DNA from: Bacteroidota bacterium
GTDB lineage: Bacteria > Bacteroidota > Bacteroidia > Bacteroidales > VadinHA17
Assembly (NCBI GenBank): GCA_030611395.1
Contig: JAUWPX010000036.1
Coordinates: 1-8,971, forward strand
DNA length: 8,971 bases
Reading direction: 5' to 3'
Under the pieces are notes generated by a model. The model saw only the letters and a program-made list of their open reading frames with translations, ran no database searches and was not told the DNA's origin. Of the stretch, positions 1 to 5,799 are shown one piece after another. The position numbers and the translations under genes were made by a program. Each line of letters opens with the position of its first letter. Position 1 is the stretch's first letter.

Positions 1-756
1 TTCCCTGTTAATATAAATCGAGTTTGCCTGAGCTTTTGGTGTAATAATAATTTCATTTATGTTAACATGATCGGGACGGTTTAAAACAAACCAGATTACA
101 TCTGCTACATCTTCGCCCGAGAGAGGTTTAATTCCTTTATAAGGCATTGCGGCTTTTTCCCGGTCACCTTTAAACCTTACAAGCGAGAATTCGGTTTCAA
201 CCATTCCGGGGTTTACTGAAGTTACTTTTATACCCTCTTCAAGGAGGTCAATTCGCATGGCTTTGTTAATTGCATCAACAGCATGTTTTGTTGCGCAATA
301 TACATTGCCTTTTAGATAAACCTCTTTACCTGCTGTAGAAGAGATATTGACAATATGTCCCCGGCTTCTTTCAATCATCAATGGGATCACTGCTTTGGAG
401 ATGTAGAGAAGACCTTTTACGTTAGTATCAATCATGGCCTCCCAGTCATCGATATCAGCATTCTGAAATGTATCCAGTCCTGCAGCAAGACCAGCGTTAT
501 TAACAAGTATATCAATCTGTTTCCAATTGTCCGGAAGCTCTTTTATCTGTTTAAATACTTCAGCCTGATCCCTGATATCGAAAACAAGTTCAAGGACTTC
601 AACATTAAATTGTGATCTGAGTTTTTTTCCAAGTTCGTTAAGAAGGACCTTCCTGCGTCCGGTAATAATAATATCGATTTTATTTTGAGCCAGTCTGGTT
701 GCTGTTGCTTTACCAATACCTGATGTTGCACCGGTGATAAGTGCTGTTTTTTTCAT
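1..756 (-). CDS. YdfG-like short-chain dehydrogenase/reductase (SDR), 3' end cut by window edge
   Basis: A classical SDR oxidoreductase, read from ATG at 756-754 leftward for 252 codons without a stop, so it runs off the window edge. This equals or slightly exceeds the usual family length (about 250), so only a few residues can be missing. The Rossmann nucleotide site is TGATSGIG at residues 8-15, and the structural NNAG is at 86-89. The catalytic set is N112, S140, Y153 and K157, the last two within YCATK. R34 and R35 after the second strand suggest NADP(H) preference. The closest match I recall is E. coli YdfG (NADP-dependent 3-hydroxy acid/serine dehydrogenase), with shared segments such as NNAGLA near 86, DWE.MIDTN near 104-112 and RFKGD near 194-198. 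It is probably a soluble cytoplasmic enzyme. The exact substrate is inference: SDR substrates are hard to predict. It is divergent from menG across a repeat-bearing gap and is not in its operon. Confidence 0.93.
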   Translation of the reverse strand, partial: MKKTALITGATSGIGKATATRLAQNKIDIIITGRRKVLLNELGKKLRSQFNVEVLELVFDIRDQAEVFKQIKELPDNWKQIDILVNNAGLAAGLDTFQNADIDDWEAMIDTNVKGLLYISKAVIPLMIERSRGHIVNISSTAGKEVYLKGNVYCATKHAVDAINKAMRIDLLEEGIKVTSVNPGMVETEFSLVRFKGDREKAAMPYKGIKPLSGEDVADVIWFVLNRPDHVNINEIIITPKAQANSIYINRE

Positions 757-800
757 ATTTGATAATTTTTACCGGCGTAAAATTAGAAAAAAAGGTGAAG

Positions 801-829
801 CGAAAATATTTTTATTGCTTTTTTGCCAA
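801..829 (-). promoter_or_regulatory. Possible promoter of the SDR gene
   Basis: On the minus strand TATTTTCG (808-801) matches 7 of 8 positions of the Bacteroidota -7 element TAnnTTTG. A TTG (829-827) lies 18 bp upstream of it as a -33 candidate. That TTG is inside the first copy of the heptamer array. The distance to the ATG at 756 leaves a leader of about 40 nt. The match is imperfect, so this is a weak call. Confidence 0.3.
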
Positions 830-902
830 TTGCCCATTGCCAATTGCCCATTGCCAACTGCCCATTGCCAACTGCCCATTGCCGACTGAAGACTGCCGAC
901 TG
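823..902. repeat. Short tandem repeat, 14-bp period made of TTGCCAA/TTGCCCA heptamers
   Basis: Eleven consecutive 7-bp units can be laid end to end from 823. They alternate TTGCCAA and TTGCCCA and decay rightward to CTGCCCA, TTGCCGA, CTGAAGA and CTGCCGA, with a last partial unit ending at about 902. As 14-mers, copies at 823 and 837 are identical, copies at 851 and 865 are identical to each other with one T-to-C change, and the copies at 879 and 893 are degenerate. The array is GC-richer than the flanks and sits between two divergent genes. Similar TTGCC-type intergenic arrays occur elsewhere in Bacteroidota and cyanobacteria to my knowledge. No function is established from the sequence. In one frame it reads as a cysteine- and proline-rich pseudo-peptide, which should not be taken as a gene. 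Confidence 0.95.
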
Positions 903-918
903 ATTAATTCCCTTTTAC

Positions 919-953
919 TATATTTGAATATTATTTACTGACCAGTTAATTTG
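919..953 (+). promoter_or_regulatory. Candidate promoter(s) of the menG-porT pair
   Basis: Two overlapping readings are possible. In the first, TTTG (923-926) is the -33 element, with exactly 19 bp before TTAATTTG (946-953), a 7/8 match to TAnnTTTG; this would leave a very short leader before the GTG at 969. In the second, the perfect TATATTTG (919-926) is itself the -7 element and its -33 contact would fall in the right end of the heptamer array, with a leader of about 35 nt. The sequence alone cannot decide between them. Confidence 0.5.
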
Positions 954-968
954 TTTTTCTAAAACGAA

Positions 969-1703
969 GTGGCAAAGCCTTATATAGAATCCGGAGGAAA
1001 TAAAAAGGACCAGGTTTCCAGGATGTTCGATAATATTGCCTGGCGTTATGATTTTTTAAATCATTTCCTTTCTTTTGGAATTGATCGCAGGTGGAGGAAA
1101 AGAGCAATTCATATCCTTTCTCAGGTTTCGCATGAAACGATACTTGATGTAGCTTGTGGAACAGGTGATTTATCAATAGAAGCGTTAAAGCTAAAACCCC
1201 GGAAAATAATTGGGGTAGACATATCTGAGGGTATGCTTGCGAAAGGGAGAGAAAAGCTGGTAAGAAAAAACCTTGAAAAATCAATAACACTTGTTCATGG
1301 CGATTCGGAAGCATTACAGTTTGATGATGAGACGTTTGATGCTGCAATGGTAGCTTTTGGGGTACGGAATTTCGAAGATATGAATCAAGGTCTTGCTGAA
1401 ATATTAAGAGTACTTAAACCGGGTGGACTATTAATTGTTTTAGAATTTTCAAAACCACAGAGTCTGTTTTTTAAGAAAATATTTAATTTTTATTTTTTCC
1501 GGATTTTACCGTTTATAGGAAGCCTGTTTTCAAAGGATGCATCGGCATACAGTTATCTGCCGGAATCAGTAAATACTTTTCCTGACAGGATTGATTTTCT
1601 TGATATTATGAGGAAGGTTGGCTTTACTGATACCTGTTTTGAAGAGTTAACAATGGGGATTGCATGTTTGTACTATGGAAAAAAGGAGCTGTTTGCAAAA
1701 TAA
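969..1703 (+). CDS. menG: Demethylmenaquinone methyltransferase MenG/UbiE
   Basis: A SAM-dependent C-methyltransferase that converts demethylmenaquinone to menaquinone, the last step of quinone synthesis; cytoplasmic, acting on a membrane lipid. Length is 244 aa, normal for the UbiE/COQ5 family. The N-terminal family signature lies at 19-48 (MFDNIAWRYDFLNH followed by SFGIDRRWRKRA). SAM motif I is LDVACGTGDLS at 59-69, the acidic end of strand 2 is VDIS at 83-86, GDSEALQFDDETFD is at 111-124, AFGVRN at 129-134, RVLKPGG at 147-153, LEFSKP at 158-163, and the late signature SAYSYLPESV at 192-201. The start is GTG: an in-frame TAA at 960-962 excludes anything upstream, and the next ATG (1023) would remove residues the family normally has. 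No convincing Shine-Dalgarno precedes it. Twenty-nine bp separate it from porT, so the two are probably one transcript. In menaquinone-using Bacteroidota, menG is the apt name; ubiE is a synonym. Confidence 0.96.
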   Translation: MAKPYIESGGNKKDQVSRMFDNIAWRYDFLNHFLSFGIDRRWRKRAIHILSQVSHETILDVACGTGDLSIEALKLKPRKIIGVDISEGMLAKGREKLVRKNLEKSITLVHGDSEALQFDDETFDAAMVAFGVRNFEDMNQGLAEILRVLKPGGLLIVLEFSKPQSLFFKKIFNFYFFRILPFIGSLFSKDASAYSYLPESVNTFPDRIDFLDIMRKVGFTDTCFEELTMGIACLYYGKKELFAK

Positions 1704-1732
1704 TTCCACGATACTTTTAGTTTAATTAAGAA

Positions 1733-2446
1733 GTGCATAGATATCTTTTCATATTGTTATTATTGTGTCCTGCAATTCTTTTTGCACAAAAAAAGAAAGT
1801 ACGGCACGATCCTGTATATGACAAAAAGCCGGTACATTTTGGTTTTACGGTTGGGTTAAACACTATGGATTTTAACGTTACCCTATCTGATAAGTTCCAT
1901 GATTCAGGATTCGAATATGATTCATTATATGCTGATGTAAGCCGGTTAAGTCCGGGTTTTAACGTGGGAATAGTATCAAATTTTAAATTGAACGACTATT
2001 TTGATCTTCGTATTCTTCCGGGAATTACTTTTGGACAAAGAACAATCTCTTACCATAAGAACAAGATATTCCATGATGATAACAGGATTGAGTCATCGTT
2101 CCTGGAGTTCCCGATGATAATAAAATACAAGTCAAGACGAATAAATAATTTCAGACCATACCTTGTAGGGGGTGCAAATTACCGAATAGATCTGGCAGCC
2201 AGAAAAGAATATGACGATAAGGATAAAGTTTATCTGAGATTAAGAAAATCTGATATATATTATGAGGTTGGTTTTGGTATTGACTTTTACAATAAATATT
2301 TTAAATTTTCCACCGAACTAAAATTTGCAGTGGGAATGCTTGATGTTCTTGTACATGACCCCAGGGGTAGTAGTTCCCCGCAATTTGTAACAGCCATTGA
2401 CAAACTACAGTCAAATCTCTGGCTTTTATCCTTTCATTTCGAATAA
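1733..2446 (+). CDS. porT: PorT/SprT-family outer-membrane beta-barrel, type IX secretion component
   Basis: A 237-aa exported protein. Residues 1-18 form a signal peptide with a run of leucines and a likely signal peptidase I site FA|Q at 18-19. The mature part alternates short amphipathic strands and turns typical of a small barrel: HFGFTVGLNTMDF at 35-47, NVGIVSNFKLNDYFDLRILPG across 77-97, FLEFPMIIKYK at 123-133, FRPYLVGGANYRIDL at 140-154, YYEVGFGIDFY at 176-186, and a final strand ending LLSFHFE with a penultimate Phe. This pattern matches the PorT family as I recall it. In Porphyromonas gingivalis PorT is needed for gingipain export by the type IX system, and in Flavobacterium SprT serves gliding and secretion. 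The start must be GTG, because TAA at 1727-1729 is in frame just upstream and the next Met is residue 45, past the signal peptide. It follows menG by 29 bp. Its 3' end overlaps the convergent methyltransferase gene by 13 bp. Confidence 0.88.
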   Translation: MHRYLFILLLLCPAILFAQKKKVRHDPVYDKKPVHFGFTVGLNTMDFNVTLSDKFHDSGFEYDSLYADVSRLSPGFNVGIVSNFKLNDYFDLRILPGITFGQRTISYHKNKIFHDDNRIESSFLEFPMIIKYKSRRINNFRPYLVGGANYRIDLAARKEYDDKDKVYLRLRKSDIYYEVGFGIDFYNKYFKFSTELKFAVGMLDVLVHDPRGSSSPQFVTAIDKLQSNLWLLSFHFE

Positions 2447-3216
2447 CCCCTGGTTTTACGCCTGAATTCTGAGCAGATTATTGCTGCTGCCATTGATACA
2501 TTAAGTGAATTTATACCTTCTGAAGTATCAGAAAAACAGGGAATTTTTATTTTCTGTGTAATATATTTCTCAAGAGAAGAACTTATTCCGGCAGACTCAT
2601 TTCCAAGCAGTATTATTCCATTTGCACTTAGATCACAATCATAAACCGGTTTACCGTCAAGAGAAGCACCATATACAGGGAAATTGCTATCAGATATCCT
2701 GTTCATAAAATCAAACAAATTATTATGAAACACTTTTACCCGGAGAATTGCACCCATACTAGCCTGGATAACTTTTTGATTAAAGACATCAACACTATCC
2801 GGTGAACAGATAATATTACTGATCCCAAACCATGCAGCAGTACGAATAATTGTCCCGAGATTCCCAGGGTCTTGTATTGTCTCAAGAACGAGAGTGAGAT
2901 TATTCAGTATTTCATTCCAGTTTATCAGGAATTCCGGTTTATTAACAATAGCAAGAACATTATGAGGGGTTCTTAGTGAACTTATTTTCTTTAATTCATT
3001 ATTCTCTACATCAATGATCTCTTTAATATTTTGCAAAGCATTCTCTGGAAGTGTTTTTGTCCATCTGGTTTGGGCAACCAGCAAATTTATTTTCCAGCCG
3101 GCGTTCATAAACTCACGTACAACTTTATCGCCTTCGATAATAAATTGCCCTGATTCATCCCTGGATTTCTTATTATCCAGTGATTTGATAAATTTTATCT
3201 TGTTGTTACTTAACAT
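2434..3216 (-). CDS. TrmH/SpoU-family RNA 2'-O-methyltransferase
   Basis: A 260-aa SPOUT-class methyltransferase that uses SAM to methylate a ribose 2'-OH in rRNA or tRNA. Residues 1 to about 95 form the substrate-binding domain, including FIIEGDKVVREF at 25-36. The trefoil-knot catalytic domain follows. Motif 1 is DPGNLGTIIRTAAWFG at 116-131 with N119 and the likely catalytic R125. Motif 2 is LLGNESAGIS at 203-212 with N206 and E207. Motif 3 is IPCFSDTSEGINSLNVSMA at 225-243 with N236, S237, N239 and S241. All key residues are present, so it should be active. The exact target cannot be read from sequence: RlmB, TrmH and TsnR relatives share these motifs. It is transcribed towards porT, overlapping its end, and is divergent from tamL. 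To my recollection, an SPOUT methyltransferase next to porT and a D15-type barrel gene is found in several Bacteroidota. ATG start; no clear Shine-Dalgarno. Confidence 0.94.
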   Translation of the reverse strand: MLSNNKIKFIKSLDNKKSRDESGQFIIEGDKVVREFMNAGWKINLLVAQTRWTKTLPENALQNIKEIIDVENNELKKISSLRTPHNVLAIVNKPEFLINWNEILNNLTLVLETIQDPGNLGTIIRTAAWFGISNIICSPDSVDVFNQKVIQASMGAILRVKVFHNNLFDFMNRISDSNFPVYGASLDGKPVYDCDLSANGIILLGNESAGISSSLEKYITQKIKIPCFSDTSEGINSLNVSMAAAIICSEFRRKTRGYSK

Positions 3217-3259
3217 AAATGATATTATGAGTGAATCAGATTAATAGTCCTGATTAATC

Positions 3260-3290
3260 CAAATTTCAAATATTAACCCGACGTTGCAAA
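3260..3290 (-). promoter_or_regulatory. Candidate promoter of the RNA methyltransferase gene
   Basis: On the minus strand TTTG (3290-3287), then exactly 19 bp, then GAAATTTG (3267-3260), a 7/8 match to TAnnTTTG. The leader to the ATG at 3216 would be about 37 nt. Spacing is ideal for Bacteroidota; the first base of the -7 element is off consensus. Confidence 0.5.
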
Positions 3291-3300
3291 GTAATAAAAT

Positions 3301-3326
3301 TTTGTAGTTCATAATAATTATATTTG
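3301..3326 (+). promoter_or_regulatory. Candidate promoter of tamL
   Basis: TATATTTG at 3319-3326 is a perfect TAnnTTTG -7 element followed by C, as is common in Bacteroidota. The only nearby TTTG (3301-3304) is 14 bp upstream, shorter than the usual 17-23, so the -33 element is doubtful. The leader to the TTG start at 3358 would be about 25 nt. It contains AAAAGGAG at 3333-3340, Shine-Dalgarno-like but 17 nt from the start. Confidence 0.45.
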
Positions 3327-3357
3327 CCTTCGAAAAGGAGAACGTTAACTACAAGTT

Positions 3358-5703
3358 TTGAGAATTCGCCGACCAAATAGAAACATTTCAGCATTATACA
3401 GCCGGTATATAATCGGTTTTACACTCATTGTTTTTGTATCGTGTAATTCAACTAAATACATACCTGAGAATAAGACCCTTCTTGATAGAAATTCTATTCA
3501 GTTTGATCAAAAAGCAAAAAGTATCAGTAAAAGTGATTTTAAATATTATATAAAGCAAAAGCCTAATAAAAGGATCCTTGGATTTCGATTTCATCTTGGA
3601 TTATATAATTTGTCCAATCCGGAGAAAGAAAAATGGCCTCATAAATGGTTACGTACTATTGGTGAAGAGCCTGTGGTATTTGATGAATTTCAAACCGGTA
3701 AATCCAGCAGGGATATTGAATCCTTCCTTGTTCATAAGGGATACTTCAATGCTACTGTGAATGATACGGTTTTTACTAAAAAGAAAAAAACACGGGTTCA
3801 TTTTCAGGTTCGTTCCGGTATCCCATTTAAAATCAGGAAAATAAATTATCAGATCGAAGATACGGCAATTGCTGAAATTATACTGGCGGATACAATTTCA
3901 TCAGTCATCCGGACGGGACAAAAGTATGATGTTGATAATCTTCAGCAGGAAAGGTTAAGAATTGAACGACTAATTAGAAACAATGGATATTATAATTTTT
4001 CGAAAGAAAATATTTCTTTTCAGGCTGACAGTACCGTGGATGATTTTCGACTTGATCTTACTTTGGTAATAAGTAAGTTTCGTATACAAACAGCATCAAA
4101 CCGGATTCTGAATGTCCCTCATCGAAAATACAAAATAAACAATGTTTTTATTTACCCCGGTTTTGATCCGAAATCAGCACTTGCTGATCCGGGTAAGTAT
4201 TATCAGGATCTTGATACTTTTATTTATGACGGATTTAATTTGATGGGCATAGATAGTAACTTCCTGGTCAAACCCAAACGTATTCTTCAGTCGAATTATA
4301 TTAAAGGGGGTCAATATTACGACCAGACAGATGTGGAACAAACCCGTTTACATTTGACCTCACTTGATGTTTACAGGTCTATCAATATTAATTTCAAAGA
4401 AGTTGAAAATGCAGGAAAGCAAGAGGAAAACTATTTACTGGATTGTTACATTCAATTGATACCCATTACCCTTCAGTCTTATACTATTGAGCTTGAAGGC
4501 ACGAATTCGGCAGGAAATTTAGGTGGAGCGGTAAATTTATTATATAAGCAACGCAATTTGTTTAGAGGATCCGAAGTCCTTGATCTTAAATTGAAAGGTG
4601 CTTTTGAAACACTTACTGAAAAATCAGGCACTTTACAAAACACACTTGAGATGGGTGCAGAAGCAAGAATTAATTTTCCAAAATTTCTTTTCCCTTTCCT
4701 TGATGCCGAAAGATTTATTAAGAAATATAACCCTGAAACCTTTTTATCATTCGCTTATAATTATCAGAAAAGGCCTGTTTTTACCAGGACTATTGCAAAT
4801 ATTTCTTTTGGATATCACTGGCAATCATCAAAATACTCCTCGCATATTGTGAATCCGCTGGAAATTAATGCAGTGAAGTTGCCGGTTATTGATCCTGGCT
4901 TTGCTCAAAAACTTGATACTACTACTTATCTGGCGTATAGTTATAAAGATGTATTGATCACGGCTCTGAATTACAGCTATATTTTCAATAATCAAAATAT
5001 TAAGAAGATATCAGATTTCATATTCTTTCGTCTTAACATGGAGTCTGCGGGAAATACATTATCCGGCTTCCTGAATGTTTCAAACCGGAAAATTGAGAAT
5101 GAAAACTACAGTATTTTAGGATTGGAATATGCACAATACCTAAAAGGGGATATTGATTTTCGGTATCATCATTATACCAATAAGACTGATCAGCTTGTGT
5201 GCCGGGCTTTTTTGGGTGTTGGTTATCCATATGGTAATTCGCAGGCCATGCCATTCGAGAAGCAATATTTTAGTGGAGGGGCTAACGGTATTCGTGCGTG
5301 GCATGTCAGAGAGCTTGGTCCTGGCTCCTATGATCCGGGTGATATATCTTTTTATAATCAAACTGCTGATATAAAAATTGAAACGAATCTGGAATACAGG
5401 TTTAAACTTTTTTGGGTACTTGAGGGAGCCTTGTTTCTTGATGCCGGAAATATCTGGGCAATAAGGCAGGAAGATGAAAGACCGGGTTCTGTTTTTCAAT
5501 GGGATAAATTCTATAATGATATTGCATTAGGTACCGGGTTTGGTGCAAGATTTGATTTCTCTTTCTTCATTTTCCGTCTTGATATGGGAATGAAGCTTAG
5601 GGATCCTTCTATTAATGATAGTAAAAAATGGGTTTGGACCAATGGAGGAGTAAATTTTAAGGATGATTTTACTCTGCATCTTGGAATTGGTTATCCGTTT
5701 TAA
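3358..5703 (+). CDS. tamL: TamL-type lipoprotein, BamA/TamA (Omp85) outer-membrane assembly barrel
   Basis: An Omp85-superfamily protein of 781 aa with a lipoprotein N-terminus. After a basic start (RIRRPNR) and hydrophobic residues 18-28 comes a lipobox-like VSC with C29 as the acylation site, and NSTKYIPENK next, typical of Bacteroidota TamL. Residues about 40-375 are a periplasmic region with POTRA-like segments, for example FLVHKGYFNATV at 123-134 and IRNNGYYNFSKENI at 206-219. Residues about 376-781 form the 16-strand-type barrel. The conserved loop-6 motif appears as GGANGIRAWHVRELGPG at 640-656, with IRAW in place of the VRGY/F of BamA. The protein ends GIGYPF, the terminal aromatic expected of outer-membrane barrels. 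It should insert barrel proteins or act with TamB in envelope transport; no tamB is visible here. The start is TTG, forced by an in-frame TAA at 3346-3348 and the lack of any Met before the lipobox. Alternative name: bacterial surface antigen (D15) family. Confidence 0.9.
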   Translation: MRIRRPNRNISALYSRYIIGFTLIVFVSCNSTKYIPENKTLLDRNSIQFDQKAKSISKSDFKYYIKQKPNKRILGFRFHLGLYNLSNPEKEKWPHKWLRTIGEEPVVFDEFQTGKSSRDIESFLVHKGYFNATVNDTVFTKKKKTRVHFQVRSGIPFKIRKINYQIEDTAIAEIILADTISSVIRTGQKYDVDNLQQERLRIERLIRNNGYYNFSKENISFQADSTVDDFRLDLTLVISKFRIQTASNRILNVPHRKYKINNVFIYPGFDPKSALADPGKYYQDLDTFIYDGFNLMGIDSNFLVKPKRILQSNYIKGGQYYDQTDVEQTRLHLTSLDVYRSININFKEVENAGKQEENYLLDCYIQLIPITLQSYTIELEGTNSAGNLGGAVNLLYKQRNLFRGSEVLDLKLKGAFETLTEKSGTLQNTLEMGAEARINFPKFLFPFLDAERFIKKYNPETFLSFAYNYQKRPVFTRTIANISFGYHWQSSKYSSHIVNPLEINAVKLPVIDPGFAQKLDTTTYLAYSYKDVLITALNYSYIFNNQNIKKISDFIFFRLNMESAGNTLSGFLNVSNRKIENENYSILGLEYAQYLKGDIDFRYHHYTNKTDQLVCRAFLGVGYPYGNSQAMPFEKQYFSGGANGIRAWHVRELGPGSYDPGDISFYNQTADIKIETNLEYRFKLFWVLEGALFLDAGNIWAIRQEDERPGSVFQWDKFYNDIALGTGFGARFDFSFFIFRLDMGMKLRDPSINDSKKWVWTNGGVNFKDDFTLHLGIGYPF

Positions 5704-5799
5704 CATTTTTAGATCATGAAATTTTAAATAATAATTCGTTTTTTGCAAATTTGTTGGCTTTTCAATTGATGATTTTTTTCAATATAATATTTAATATTT

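Noticed and set aside
355..615. 86-codon plus-strand open frame
   Set aside because: Antisense to the well-supported SDR gene, with no recognisable domain; the same applies to the minus-strand frame at 543-731.
823..902. CRISPR-like array
   Set aside because: Units are 7 or 14 bp and directly joined with no spacers, and no cas gene is present.
741..941. Open frame of 66 codons rich in Cys and Pro across the tandem array
   Set aside because: Its composition is just the heptamer repeat read in one frame; such peptides recur wherever these arrays occur. It also overlaps the SDR gene and both promoter candidates.
946..1347. 133-codon minus-strand open frame opposite menG
   Set aside because: A shadow of menG; the sense-strand protein carries all family motifs and this frame carries none.
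5140..5499. 119-codon minus-strand frame within tamL, with several smaller frames at 4598-4852, 5033-5254 and 5153-5374
   Set aside because: All lie inside the tamL barrel domain, which is intact and conserved to its terminal Phe.
5746..5753. CAAATTTG as a -7 element for the transporter gene
   Set aside because: A 7/8 match, but 19 bp upstream there is TTTA, not TTTG, and the surrounding DNA is so T-rich that such matches are expected.
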